Of a DNA stretch of 64,000 bases, positions 44,285 through 52,806 are shown in pieces. The position numbers were made by a program, and so were the translations under genes. Where the stretch lies: positions 1,054,001 through 1,118,000 of the forward strand of contig NZ_BAABLD010000008.1 in the NCBI RefSeq assembly GCF_039544165.1, given 5' to 3'. The stretch is from Viridibacterium curvum (GTDB lineage: Bacteria; Pseudomonadota; Gammaproteobacteria; Burkholderiales; Rhodocyclaceae). The notes below the pieces were generated by a model. The model was given only the letters and a program-made list of their open reading frames with translations. It did not search any database and was not told the DNA's origin. Every line of letters begins with the position of its first letter. Positions within the stretch are counted from its first letter, which is position 1.

Positions 44285-44883
44285 GGGTGGTCTCCTCAAG
44301 ATGGGCGGCTTCTGCGAGCTTTGATCAACAATAACGATAAATTTACCAGCAGGTTATGGCTGAAAGACAGGCGGTGTGTTCCCTGACTTGCGTATGGTGG
44401 CGGCCCCATCTGCAGAAAAACAGCACCCTTGCGGTGTGCGGCTGCGCACCTGAGTCGCTGGCACAATCGGTACGTCGGCCAGCCACTCTGGGACTTGAGG
44501 TTGCTGAGCATCAGAGTCCGCTCGCTGCGGTTGTTGGGGGCGTAGGCGTGACGTGTGCTGAAGTTGTTGCTGCTGTCACGCAAGACGGCCTGGCCGCCGA
44601 GACCAAGGGAGGCCATGGTTAGCACAGGCGCAACGTTGCGGAATGCTTTTTGCATCGTCTGTCTCCTGATATCTTGCGCGATCTGTGCCGTACGTTGGTT
44701 TGGGCTGATTGCGAAATGTGCAGACATTTCAGTGGCTTGAGCTTCGTATCGAGTACCCCGGCAGCTTGGCGGATCGCGATTGCCGATACCGGGTCAGTGG
44801 TAACCCTCAGTGTTGCTGTGCTGCGGCCGATAAAGCTTGGGCACTTCCCGATTTTTGCTACTTCGCGCAACTGACGCGACGAC
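44285..44883. other. Long intergenic region with a short ribosome-site-led frame
   Basis: About 600 bases with no convincing gene. On the minus strand an ATG at 44655 has CAGGAGA in front and opens a 119-codon frame (to 44296) beginning MQKAFRNVAPVLTMASLGLGG; codon use looks coding only for the first 55 or so codons. It could be a leader peptide or the remains of a secreted protein. The DUF1800 promoter should also be here. The diguanylate cyclase start has no clear ribosome site. Confidence 0.4.
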
Positions 44884-46467
44884 ATGGTTAACCGGATCGA
44901 AATTCACGCTATCTGGACGGCGCTCGTCCAGGCCTGGCAGCAAATCTGGCAGACACGCGATGCCGGCCAGTCCTGGTCAGGCTTTGCTGCGCAGTGCGAC
45001 AAGCTGCTGGTGCTGGCGCGCCAGCAGGGTTTGGTGCGCATCGAGCAAGAACTGATGCCGCTGTGCGACCTGCTGCCAGCAGTCAAAGGCCCGGGGGAAG
45101 AGGAAAAGGCTGCGGTCGACCGCTTGCTACCGGGTGTGTTTGCTGCAGTGCGTGAGGCATGTAGCGATCGTTGGCAGAAGAAGGAAGGCAGTCAGCCCGA
45201 TGCTGGGTTGCCGATCGTGATGCTGCTGGTGCAGAACGAGGCTGAGTGGGGTGATTTTGCAACGCAGATGACGGCATTCGGGTACCGCGTGCAGGTGCAC
45301 GCCAACTACCGACGCGGTATGCAGTCCGCCATCACCCGCCGTGCCACGGCGGTGCTTATCGAATTGGGCGCCGAAGGGGATAGCAGCACACTGTCGCTGA
45401 TCAGCGAACTCAACCGTTACGGACCCAAATGGTTTGCCGTAGCACGCGAGGCGAGCTTCGAGTTGCGCCTCGAAGCAGTGCGGCATGGCTCGCAAGGCTT
45501 TTTTGTGGCGCCACTGCAGCCGGCTGGCGTGGCCGATGCGCTCGACCCACTGAGCTTCCGCGTCAAGGAAGAGCCTTATCGGGTGCTGGTGCTCGACGAT
45601 TCTGCGACCGTGCTGGCATCGATCCGCAAGGCGCTGATTCCGTTTTCCAACATCCATGTCGAGACCTTGCGCCATGCGCCGCGCGTGCTGGACGCGATGG
45701 AGGAGTTCTCGCCCGACGTGTTGTTGCTCGACTTCCACATGGAAGGCTGCAACGGGCTGGAAGTGGCCAAGATCATCCGCCAGAACCGTGTTTGGGAGTC
45801 GATCCCCATCGTCTACCTGACCGCCGAGACCAGTGAGGCCGTGCAACTGGAGGCCATGCGCAATGGCGGTGATGATTACCTGACAAAGCCGATCAGCCAG
45901 ACACACCTCGCTAACGTGGTGATCGCCAAGGCCGAGCGTTATCGCGGCCTGCGCCGCTTGATGGTGGAAGATAGCCTCACCGGCCTATACAACCACGTGC
46001 GCACCAAGGCGCTCTTGCAGCAGGCCATGCTGATGGCTGAGCGGCAGCACAGCGCGCTGTCTTACGCCATCCTCGACATCGATCACTTCAAGACGGTGAA
46101 CGACACCTATGGTCACATGGTCGGCGATCAGGTGATTCGCGCCATTGCTCACTTCCTCAAGCAGCATGTGCGTCGCGCTGACGTGGTAGGGCGTTATGGC
46201 GGCGAGGAGTTCGTCGTAATCTTCCTCGACACGCAGATGGAGGCGGCGGCGGCCAAGCTCGACGAGATGCGTATGGCCTTCTCGAACATCCAGCACGCCT
46301 TTGACGATGGGCACTTCAGCGTGACCTTCAGCGCGGGTGTCGCAGGCTATCCCGGCTATCCCAGCATGGCTGAATTGATGGCGGCGGCTGACGAGGCCCT
46401 GTACGCCGCGAAACGTGGCGGGCGCAATCGGGTGATGCGTGCCGGTGAGGCCGGCAACAGTCCGTAG
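44884..46467 (+). CDS. Response regulator with diguanylate cyclase (REC-like/REC/GGDEF)
   Basis: A 527-residue cytoplasmic protein. An N-terminal helical part (1-95) may be an Hpt-like domain without a clear His. Residues about 105-225 form a receiver-like segment that lacks the phosphorylatable Asp. A full receiver (about 235-350) has LDDSATV, Asp in DVLLLDFHMEG and LTAETS and KPISQ. The GGDEF domain ends with RYGGEEF (active) preceded by RRAD five residues before, the RxxD inhibitory site. It should make c-di-GMP under phosphorelay control. No kinase gene is adjacent. Confidence 0.9.
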   Translation: MVNRIEIHAIWTALVQAWQQIWQTRDAGQSWSGFAAQCDKLLVLARQQGLVRIEQELMPLCDLLPAVKGPGEEEKAAVDRLLPGVFAAVREACSDRWQKKEGSQPDAGLPIVMLLVQNEAEWGDFATQMTAFGYRVQVHANYRRGMQSAITRRATAVLIELGAEGDSSTLSLISELNRYGPKWFAVAREASFELRLEAVRHGSQGFFVAPLQPAGVADALDPLSFRVKEEPYRVLVLDDSATVLASIRKALIPFSNIHVETLRHAPRVLDAMEEFSPDVLLLDFHMEGCNGLEVAKIIRQNRVWESIPIVYLTAETSEAVQLEAMRNGGDDYLTKPISQTHLANVVIAKAERYRGLRRLMVEDSLTGLYNHVRTKALLQQAMLMAERQHSALSYAILDIDHFKTVNDTYGHMVGDQVIRAIAHFLKQHVRRADVVGRYGGEEFVVIFLDTQMEAAAAKLDEMRMAFSNIQHAFDDGHFSVTFSAGVAGYPGYPSMAELMAAADEALYAAKRGGRNRVMRAGEAGNSP

Positions 46468-46485
46468 CTGTCTCGACACACCCAG

Positions 46486-46519
46486 AAAAGAAAAGCCCCA
46501 TGAGGGGCTTTTCTTTTGT
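46486..46519. terminator. Bidirectional terminator after the diguanylate cyclase gene
   Basis: A perfect AAAAGCCCC/GGGGCTTTT stem (46491-46499 with 46504-46512), loop ATGA, with A-rich and T-rich flanks; it serves this gene and the convergent GH105 gene. Confidence 0.92.
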
Positions 46520-46562
46520 CTGTAGCGAGTGACTGCGCAGCGGCCCAGTCACAGCGACACAG

Positions 46563-48023
46563 TTAGAACTCCAGCTCGCTGGCTGCGTACAGCACGGCAC
46601 CGATACCTTGCGGCACGTTTTCGCGCACAAACACGAACTTGCACACCAGCGGAGCCGACGTGCCGCGCGGCGGGATGGCCGTGCATTGGTCAGCCGGTGC
46701 GGGCAGCGGGCCGGTGCTCAGATCGGTGCGCGAATCCACGTTGGTGTAGGCGTTGAATGTGCCACCGAGGCTCATGCCAACGACCGTGCCCTTGATGTTG
46801 ACGTTGTTGCCGTCGATGGCAATGCGCGTCTTCACGCCAGCCCAGGCCTTCTTGGCAACAGCTTTGGCGCCGTCATCCAGCAGGCCGAGGCGCGCTGCCT
46901 TGGCGAAGCCGTACGCGAAATAGGCGCTGGCAGAGGTTTCCAGGAAGTTCGGTTGCGCAGCGATGTTCTCGCCAGGATAGCCACCGTTGGCCGGCAGCTT
47001 GTTATTGCGCACGTCGATCACTTGCCACCACAAGCCGCTGGCGTCTTGTTGGCGCGTCAGGCCGTCAGCAATGTAGGACAGGATCGTGTAGAGCTTCTTG
47101 TAGTCCGGGTGATCTTTCGGCAGGTACTCCAGCGTGTCGACGATGCCGATGAAGTACCAGGCAATCGAGCGGCTCCAGAGAATCGGCGACACCTGCAGCG
47201 TCGGCAACGGAGCGGTCTTGCCCTTCACGCCGTCCAGACCGGCCCAGATGCCGTCTTCAGCGCCATTCCAGCCGTGGTAGTGCAGCAGCTTGGCGGCATT
47301 GAAGGTGTGCTCGTGCAGCATCTTGATCTGGTTTGTCGCGATGTTGTACGCAGTCGCGGCATCGCCCGGCAGAACCTTGTCGCCATACTGACGTGCATAG
47401 CGGACGAGGAACGGTTGCGTCATGTAGATGCCGTCCAGCCATTGCTGGTTGGCATAAGCCGGCTTGTGCCAGAAGGCGCCAGCCGAATTCTTCTTGATCG
47501 TGTCGATCACCTTGCGGGTGGCGATCATGGCGTTCAGGTAACGCGTGTCCTTGGTCTTTTCGTACAGACCGAACAGCAGTTGCGAAGGCTGGATCACGTC
47601 CTGGATGGTCGGATCATTCTTGCCGACTGCACCGGTGGCAGCATTGACCGTGCCGTAGTTGATGACGCCGTTCGCATCAACGTATGTGTCGACGTACTTC
47701 TTGACGTAGTTGAAGTAGGCCATGTTGCCAGTGCGCTCATAGAGCTTCCAGACACCCAGCAGAGGCACCCCGTTCGTGTACTCCCAGAACTTGGGGTTCG
47801 GGGTGGCGGGTACCGTGGCGTACTGCAGGCTGAAGCATTTGTTGCCGCAGCTGTAGTCGTCGACGTTGGGCCAGGTGTTCATCATGTAGTTGGCCGTCTT
47901 GACGCCCACGGTTCCGCTGGCGAGCGGTGCGGCTTGCGTGCCGACGGCAGCCAGGAGCAGACCTGCGCTGGTCAAGGCAAGCGCGGCTTTATGAATGGCA
48001 AAGCTATAGCGTTTGAACATCAT
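46563..48023 (-). CDS. Secreted glycoside hydrolase family 105 (unsaturated rhamnogalacturonyl hydrolase-like)
   Basis: A 486-residue exported protein with a signal peptide (cut near residue 31). The (alpha/alpha)6 barrel shows TNGVPLLGVWKLYERTGN and the family motif QQWLDGIYMTQPFLVRYA with Asp197, plus a C-terminal extension with two cysteines (CTAIPP, CKFVF). GH105 enzymes remove unsaturated uronic acid from products of pectin or other polysaccharide lyases. No lyase or uptake genes are adjacent. Two ATG codons are at 48023 and 48020. Confidence 0.88.
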   Translation of the reverse strand: MMFKRYSFAIHKAALALTSAGLLLAAVGTQAAPLASGTVGVKTANYMMNTWPNVDDYSCGNKCFSLQYATVPATPNPKFWEYTNGVPLLGVWKLYERTGNMAYFNYVKKYVDTYVDANGVINYGTVNAATGAVGKNDPTIQDVIQPSQLLFGLYEKTKDTRYLNAMIATRKVIDTIKKNSAGAFWHKPAYANQQWLDGIYMTQPFLVRYARQYGDKVLPGDAATAYNIATNQIKMLHEHTFNAAKLLHYHGWNGAEDGIWAGLDGVKGKTAPLPTLQVSPILWSRSIAWYFIGIVDTLEYLPKDHPDYKKLYTILSYIADGLTRQQDASGLWWQVIDVRNNKLPANGGYPGENIAAQPNFLETSASAYFAYGFAKAARLGLLDDGAKAVAKKAWAGVKTRIAIDGNNVNIKGTVVGMSLGGTFNAYTNVDSRTDLSTGPLPAPADQCTAIPPRGTSAPLVCKFVFVRENVPQGIGAVLYAASELEF

Positions 48024-48488
48024 TCCCTCTCTGAAAATCGATGAACGAATGTCAGGCGCGCTGATGTGCGCCCGCCCCCGTAGTCATTCGCCAGCACGCG
48101 GCGCGGCGAATTTGACGGCCCTGTCGTTTTTGTTGATTGATTTCAACAACCTAGCCGAGCACCCATCCTAGCTGCCGTGCATGTCACGGAGATGGCTGTG
48201 GCGGAGATTCGTGCATTGCGGACGATGGAAGGCTTTTGTCGCAAAAATCATTTGGCATTTGCTGAAATGACAAATGGTTTTACGGAGTGCTGCGAATGCA
48301 AACGGGCCGCACATTCCAAGTATTGCCGCATTGCGGAAGAATGTCTCCGCTGTCAGGTGAGCACCTTTGGCATATGCCGGCTTTCCGACGAGCGGCATTT
48401 CTTGTCGTAACAGCGGGCTTGCATGTCGTACACCTTGTGGCGACGTCTTGCGTCGCAACAAGCCAGGCCGGCGCTTGCGGAGGGGAGC
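48024..48488. other. AT-richer intergenic region
   Basis: A 465-base stretch, visibly less GC-rich (e.g. 48230-48290) than its neighbours, between GH105 and gloA. No reliable gene: a short plus frame starting near 48192 codes a Cys-rich peptide but has no ribosome site. It likely holds the GH105 promoter. Confidence 0.5.
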
Positions 48489-48872
48489 TTAGCCGCGCTG
48501 GATCAGCTCGATCTTGTAACCGTCCGGATCCTGCACGAACGCAATGACCGTGGTGCCGTGCTTCATCGGCCCCGCTTCGCGCGTGACCACACCGCCTCGT
48601 GCCTTGATGTCTGCGCAAGCCTTGTAAGCATCAGGCACGGCGATGGCAACGTGGCCGAAACCGGTGCCGATGTCGTAACTCTCGACGCCGTAGTTGTAAG
48701 TCAGTTCGATGACAGCGTGCTCCGATTCATCGCCGTAGCCGACGAAGACATTGGTGAACTTGCCCTCGGGGTAGTCAGACTTGCGGATGACGTGCATGCC
48801 CAGCACTTCGGTGTAGAAGGCAATCGAGGCGTCGAGGTTGCCGACGCGGATCATGGTGTGCAGTACGCGCAT
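48489..48872 (-). CDS. gloA: Lactoylglutathione lyase (glyoxalase I)
   Basis: A 127-residue enzyme converting the methylglyoxal-glutathione hemithioacetal to S-lactoylglutathione. The four metal ligands are all visible: His5, Glu56 (AVIELTYN), His74 (GFGHVAIAV) and Glu122 (YKIELIQ), the nickel-type short form. It ends the gmhB-plsC-ygjP-gloA unit, 16 bases after the ygjP stop. Confidence 0.96.
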   Translation of the reverse strand: MRVLHTMIRVGNLDASIAFYTEVLGMHVIRKSDYPEGKFTNVFVGYGDESEHAVIELTYNYGVESYDIGTGFGHVAIAVPDAYKACADIKARGGVVTREAGPMKHGTTVIAFVQDPDGYKIELIQRG

Positions 48873-48888
48873 GGGAGTTTTCCTTGGT

Positions 48889-49620
48889 TTACCAGGCCGG
48901 GATGATCTTGTGCGCGTTGCGCAGTGCGGCCTGTGCTTGGGGGTGGTCAGGGTACAGCAGTTCGACGACTTCCCAGAAGCGTCGCGAGTGGTTCATTTCG
49001 ATGAGGTGTGCGAGCTCGTGAGCGACGACGTAGTCGACTTGTGCATTGGGCAGATGGATGAGGCGCCAGTTGAGACGGATGCCGCTGATGCGCGAACAAC
49101 TGCCCCAGCGTGTCCGGGCATTGGTAAGGTGGAGCGCGGGCAGTTCGAGGCCCGGTGAGTACCGCTGGAGCATCCAGCCATATTCTTCGATGCGTCCCCC
49201 GAAGTATCCCAGTGCATAGTTCTGCACGGCACGCAGCAGGGCGCGGCGCGGGGCTTCCTTGGGACGGACACGCAGATGCACTTCGCGCTTGCCGACGCCC
49301 TGTACCCATTCGACATGCGGCGCGCCGTGTGACAGATGCAGGGTGCAGGTCTGGCCCAGCATGGGGAAGCGTGTGCCATCGGCCACTTCAAAGCTCGCCG
49401 GCTTTGGTCGTGCAGCCCATTCTGCGAGCTTCTCGACCACCCAGTTGCTGCGTTCGAGCAGGAAGCGCTCCGTCTCGGCAATGCTTGCGCGCGTCGGGAT
49501 GCTGACCGTGATGCCGCGGTCGTCGATGGTCATGCCGAGCGTGCGGCGGGCGCGGCGGTGCAGGGTGTAGTCGACGAGACGTCCTTTGAGGACGATCTGA
49601 CGCACTTGCCCTGCACTCAT
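48889..49620 (-). CDS. YgjP-like zinc metallopeptidase domain protein
   Basis: A 243-residue M48-related (DUF45) protein. The zinc motif is VAHELAHLIEMNHSRRFW with two His of HExxH and a downstream His as third ligand. TRWGSCS, the conserved tail of the family, precedes it. It is thought to be a cytoplasmic metallopeptidase; targets are unknown. The start at 49620 lies 11 bases after plsC; the frame is open further upstream but would overlap. Confidence 0.87.
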   Translation of the reverse strand: MSAGQVRQIVLKGRLVDYTLHRRARRTLGMTIDDRGITVSIPTRASIAETERFLLERSNWVVEKLAEWAARPKPASFEVADGTRFPMLGQTCTLHLSHGAPHVEWVQGVGKREVHLRVRPKEAPRRALLRAVQNYALGYFGGRIEEYGWMLQRYSPGLELPALHLTNARTRWGSCSRISGIRLNWRLIHLPNAQVDYVVAHELAHLIEMNHSRRFWEVVELLYPDHPQAQAALRNAHKIIPAW

Positions 49621-49631
49621 GTCTGATGTGT

Positions 49632-50387
49632 TCAGGCCTCGGCCGTTACCGCGGCGGCAGGTGTGCCGGTGTAATGATGCGGAAACAGACGACGCATCTC
49701 GCCCTCGATCCACGCCTCGGTCTGCGCGTTCACCTCTTCGGCGCTGCGACCTGCCGTACTGATGGCGGGGCCGATGCTGACGACGACTTCACCGGGTCGC
49801 TTGATAAAGGCATTGCGGCGCCAGAACTCGCCGGCGTTGTGTGCAACCGGAACAACCAACGAGCCGGTCTCGACTGCCAGGGTTGCTCCGCCGATCTTGT
49901 AGCGCTTGGCCGCGCCGATGGGTGCGCGCGTGCCTTCGGGGAAGACGACAACCCAGAAGCCCTCAGTGAGCCGGTCACGTCCCTGATCGACGACCTGCTT
50001 GAGCGCATCCTTGCCCGCACTGCGATCGATGGAAATGATGGGCATCTGCGCCAGGCCCCAGCCGAAGAAGGGAATGCGCAACAGCTCACGCTTGAGTACG
50101 AAGGCGACTGGCGGAAAGATGGTCTGCAGCGAGATCGTCTCCCACGCCGACTGGTGCTTGCAGAGGATGACGGCCGGCGCGGTGGGCAGATGTTCTTGCC
50201 CGACGACGCGGTGACGGATGCCCAGCACATTGCGGATCAGCCACATGGCGATGGACGACCAGGTGGTGATGATCCTGTAGCGAGTATGGGCTGGCAGCGG
50301 AAAGGTGAACATCGCGAAGACCCCGTACACGATGGTGAAAGGGGTCAGCAGGATCATGAACAGGGTGGAGCGGATCAGGTTGAGCAT
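49632..50387 (-). CDS. plsC: 1-acyl-sn-glycerol-3-phosphate acyltransferase
   Basis: A 251-residue inner-membrane enzyme making phosphatidic acid from lysophosphatidic acid. Its HX4E-type catalytic motif is KHQSAWE, and the glycerol-phosphate-binding FPEGTR is present. One N-terminal membrane helix (about 7-29). It lies 12 bases after gmhB. Confidence 0.93.
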   Translation of the reverse strand: MLNLIRSTLFMILLTPFTIVYGVFAMFTFPLPAHTRYRIITTWSSIAMWLIRNVLGIRHRVVGQEHLPTAPAVILCKHQSAWETISLQTIFPPVAFVLKRELLRIPFFGWGLAQMPIISIDRSAGKDALKQVVDQGRDRLTEGFWVVVFPEGTRAPIGAAKRYKIGGATLAVETGSLVVPVAHNAGEFWRRNAFIKRPGEVVVSIGPAISTAGRSAEEVNAQTEAWIEGEMRRLFPHHYTGTPAAAVTAEA

Positions 50388-50399
50388 GCGGCAAGAGAA

Positions 50400-50954
50400 T
50401 CAGTTGGGAATCGCGGGCTTGCGTGCGAGCAGGTGGTCGACGACGTGGGCGAGGTCAGGAAAGACCTTGGTCCCGGCGGGGAGGTCGGGGTCCACGGCGG
50501 TCTTGGTGCCCTTGCCGCTCAGCACCAGGTAGGGGGTGCAGCCTACGGCCACGCCAGCCTGCAGGTCGCGCAGGCTGTCGCCCACGGTGGGCATGCCGGT
50601 CAGCTCGACACCAAAGCGTTCGGCGATCTGCAGGAACATGCCGGGCTTGGGCTTGCGGCAATCGCAGGTGGAGTCGGCCGGGTGCGGGCAGAAAAAGATC
50701 GCGTCGATGCGACCACCGGCTTGCGCCACGGCGCGTACCATCTTGTCGTTGATGGCATTGAGCGTATCCATGTCGAACAGGCCGCGACCAACGCCGCTCT
50801 GGTTGGTCGCCACCACGACGCGGTAGCCGGCCTGATCAAGGCGGGCGATGGCCTCAAGACTACCGGGGATGGGACGCCACTCTTCCGGCGACTTGATGAA
50901 CTGCGCGGAATCTTCGTTGATGACGCCGTCGCGATCGAGAATGATGAGTTTCAT
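50400..50954 (-). CDS. gmhB: D-glycero-beta-D-manno-heptose 1,7-bisphosphate 7-phosphatase
   Basis: A 184-residue HAD phosphatase of the ADP-heptose pathway for LPS inner core. The HAD motif I is LDRDGVI (Asp7, Asp9), and the GmhB-specific zinc loop is CPHPADSTCDCRKP (Cys89, His91, Cys97, Cys99). VGDSLRDLQAG is motif IV. It supplies substrate for the heptosyltransferases encoded about 10-18 kb away. First gene of the plsC-containing unit. Confidence 0.95.
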   Translation of the reverse strand: MKLIILDRDGVINEDSAQFIKSPEEWRPIPGSLEAIARLDQAGYRVVVATNQSGVGRGLFDMDTLNAINDKMVRAVAQAGGRIDAIFFCPHPADSTCDCRKPKPGMFLQIAERFGVELTGMPTVGDSLRDLQAGVAVGCTPYLVLSGKGTKTAVDPDLPAGTKVFPDLAHVVDHLLARKPAIPN

Positions 50955-51115
50955 GCATCAATTTTAGCCGATTGGCGGCACCGACCGAACGGGTATTGAG
51001 GGCACCTCTGGCTTCGCCCTGACGCAGCTGAATCGGTGACGAGCCCGTCGACCACGAAGACAAATCGCCATCCCGGCGGGTGCCGCAATCAAGCGGAGCG
51101 CGGTTTTCGCGCGCG

Positions 51116-51694
51116 TCAGGAGCCGGCGATAGCCGAGCAAGTCATCGGCGCAAGTCGCCCCTCATACGAGACGGTCACCGGGACGAAGCTGAACTGGACT
51201 CTCGGCAAATTCGGCCTGAAACGCCAGGTCATGCCCTCGAAGTCGTCAATCATGTCGCGCGGAGTTCTGTTGCTGAGGAACTCGTGATCCCAGCCTGTCG
51301 ATCGCTGATACATTTCTGAAGCGATAACATTGGCGTCAATGAGGTCGGCGAGCCGCTGACAGAATGCAGCGCCGACCGGCCCACTGGCCACCTTGCAGCA
51401 GCACAGATAAAGTGTGTTGATGCGCCCCCGGAGTCTCATCAATTCGGGTTCCAGCGCTGCCCACTGGCAATCGACGATCCCTTCGCCCAGGTAGATTTCG
51501 CCAGGCAAACCGTGAGAGTTGATGACGACGTTCAGGCGGTCTGCGGAGTTGTTGGCGCAGACTAAAATGATCGTGACGATGGCACGGACAGAGTGTGAGA
51601 GATAAATCGTCTCCTCATATTGCAGGGCGTAGTGGAACGCTGGATCAAAATCGATGGAGTTCAATGCCAGGGATGGGTGAGGAATGGTGATCAC
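51116..51694 (-). CDS. Orphan protein with caspase-like His-Gly/Cys pattern
   Basis: A 192-residue soluble protein with no signal peptide and no recognised family. LNVVINSHGLPGEIYLGEG (His61-Gly62 after a hydrophobic strand) and, 37 residues on, TLYLCCCKVASGPVGAAFC (Cys98-100 after another strand) fit the His/Cys dyad layout of clan CD peptidases and DUF4347-like domains; a helix QRLADLIDANVIAS follows. I start at GTG 51694, since GGAGG (51706-51702) is 7 bases before it. Codon use is less GC-biased than neighbours. Catalysis is unproven. Confidence 0.6.
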   Translation of the reverse strand: MITIPHPSLALNSIDFDPAFHYALQYEETIYLSHSVRAIVTIILVCANNSADRLNVVINSHGLPGEIYLGEGIVDCQWAALEPELMRLRGRINTLYLCCCKVASGPVGAAFCQRLADLIDANVIASEMYQRSTGWDHEFLSNRTPRDMIDDFEGMTWRFRPNLPRVQFSFVPVTVSYEGRLAPMTCSAIAGS

Positions 51695-51801
51695 GACGCC
51701 GCCTCCGTCACAGAATGTGTGAATGTGCAAGCAGCAAGCGCCTGCCCGCACTTATCATGAAGCAATGCGCTTCGAGAATTGATCCTGAAGGGAACCCTCA
51801 A

Positions 51802-52779
51802 GTGCTGTCAACAATACGCTGGGGCATCATCGGCTGCGGTGAAGTCACCGAAGTCAAGAGCGGCCCCGGATTCCAGAAGGCTGCGGGTTCGCAGCTGGTG
51901 GCGGTGATGCGACGTAACGCTGCGCTGGCGGAAGACTATGCGCGACGCCACGCTGTGCCGCGCTGGTACGACGACGCGGCGCAGCTGATCGCCGATCCGG
52001 ATGTCGATGCCGTTTACATCGCTACGCCGCCGTCCTCGCACAAGGACCTGGTCCTGCAGTGCGCCGCCGCCTGCAAGCCGGTGCTGGTCGAGAAGCCGAT
52101 GGCCCTGTCGCATGCCGAGTCGCGTTTCATGGCCGACGCTTGCCGCCTGGCCAACGTACCCTTGTTCATTGCGTACTATCGGCGCTGCATGCCGCGCTAC
52201 CAGCAGATCAAGGCGCTGGTGGATGCGGGGGCCATCGGCGCCGTGCGGCTGGTGAGTGTGCAGATGCTGCGCCCGCCGTCAGCGCAGGACCGTGACCCGG
52301 CGCAGGTCTGGCGCCTTGATCCGGCACTCTCCGGTGGCGGACATTTCTGGGACCTGGCGCCGCATCTGTTCGATTTTCTCGATGCTCTGTTCGGTCCGAT
52401 TGCAGCGGCTTCAGGCCAGGTCAGCAATCAGGGCGGCTTTTACGCGGCCGAAGACACGGTCAGCGCGAGCTTCCGCTTTGCTTCGGGCTTGCAGGGGGTA
52501 GGGCAGTGGTGCTTTGCCGCCGCGGAGGACCTTGATGAGGTCGTGCTGCGCGGCACACAAGGCACGCTGCGATTCGCGATGTTCAGCGATGCGCCGGTGC
52601 TGCTGGAGAATGCGCAGGGGCAGCAGGCGTTCACCATCGCCAATCCACCACATGTGCACCAAGGGCTGATTCAGGAAATCACGGACCATCTGCTCGGTCG
52701 CGGTCAGTGCGTCGTCGATGGGGACTGCGGCGTACGCACGGCGTGGGTGATGGACAGCGTGACAGGCCGTCTCCCGTAA
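51802..52779 (+). CDS. Gfo/Idh/MocA family oxidoreductase
   Basis: A 325-residue NAD(P)-dependent sugar or inositol dehydrogenase-type protein. The Rossmann motif is WGIIGCGEVTE, and the family signature VLVEKPMALS follows near residue 95. The C-terminal domain has GGHFWDLAPHLFDFLDAL, where the His is the usual catalytic position. I start at GTG 51802, because GAAGGGA (51787-51793) is 8 bases before it; an ATG at 51757 would add 15 residues that look non-conserved. Substrate unknown. Confidence 0.87.
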   Translation: MLSTIRWGIIGCGEVTEVKSGPGFQKAAGSQLVAVMRRNAALAEDYARRHAVPRWYDDAAQLIADPDVDAVYIATPPSSHKDLVLQCAAACKPVLVEKPMALSHAESRFMADACRLANVPLFIAYYRRCMPRYQQIKALVDAGAIGAVRLVSVQMLRPPSAQDRDPAQVWRLDPALSGGGHFWDLAPHLFDFLDALFGPIAAASGQVSNQGGFYAAEDTVSASFRFASGLQGVGQWCFAAAEDLDEVVLRGTQGTLRFAMFSDAPVLLENAQGQQAFTIANPPHVHQGLIQEITDHLLGRGQCVVDGDCGVRTAWVMDSVTGRLP

Positions 52780-52806
52780 GGCGCGCGCAGACTGACTGAA
52801 CGCGGG

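Noticed and set aside
42743..44386. 547-codon frame antisense to the DUF1800 gene
   Set aside because: His/Arg/Val-rich shadow with no motifs.
46608..48044. 478-codon frame antisense to GH105
   Set aside because: Shadow of the hydrolase gene, which has signal peptide and catalytic motif.
48192..48410. Short Cys-rich plus-strand frame upstream of GH105
   Set aside because: The Cys spacing hints at a zinc ribbon, but there is no ribosome site and no clear coding bias.
49626..50999. 457-codon frame antisense to plsC and gmhB
   Set aside because: Both opposite-strand genes carry intact catalytic motifs.
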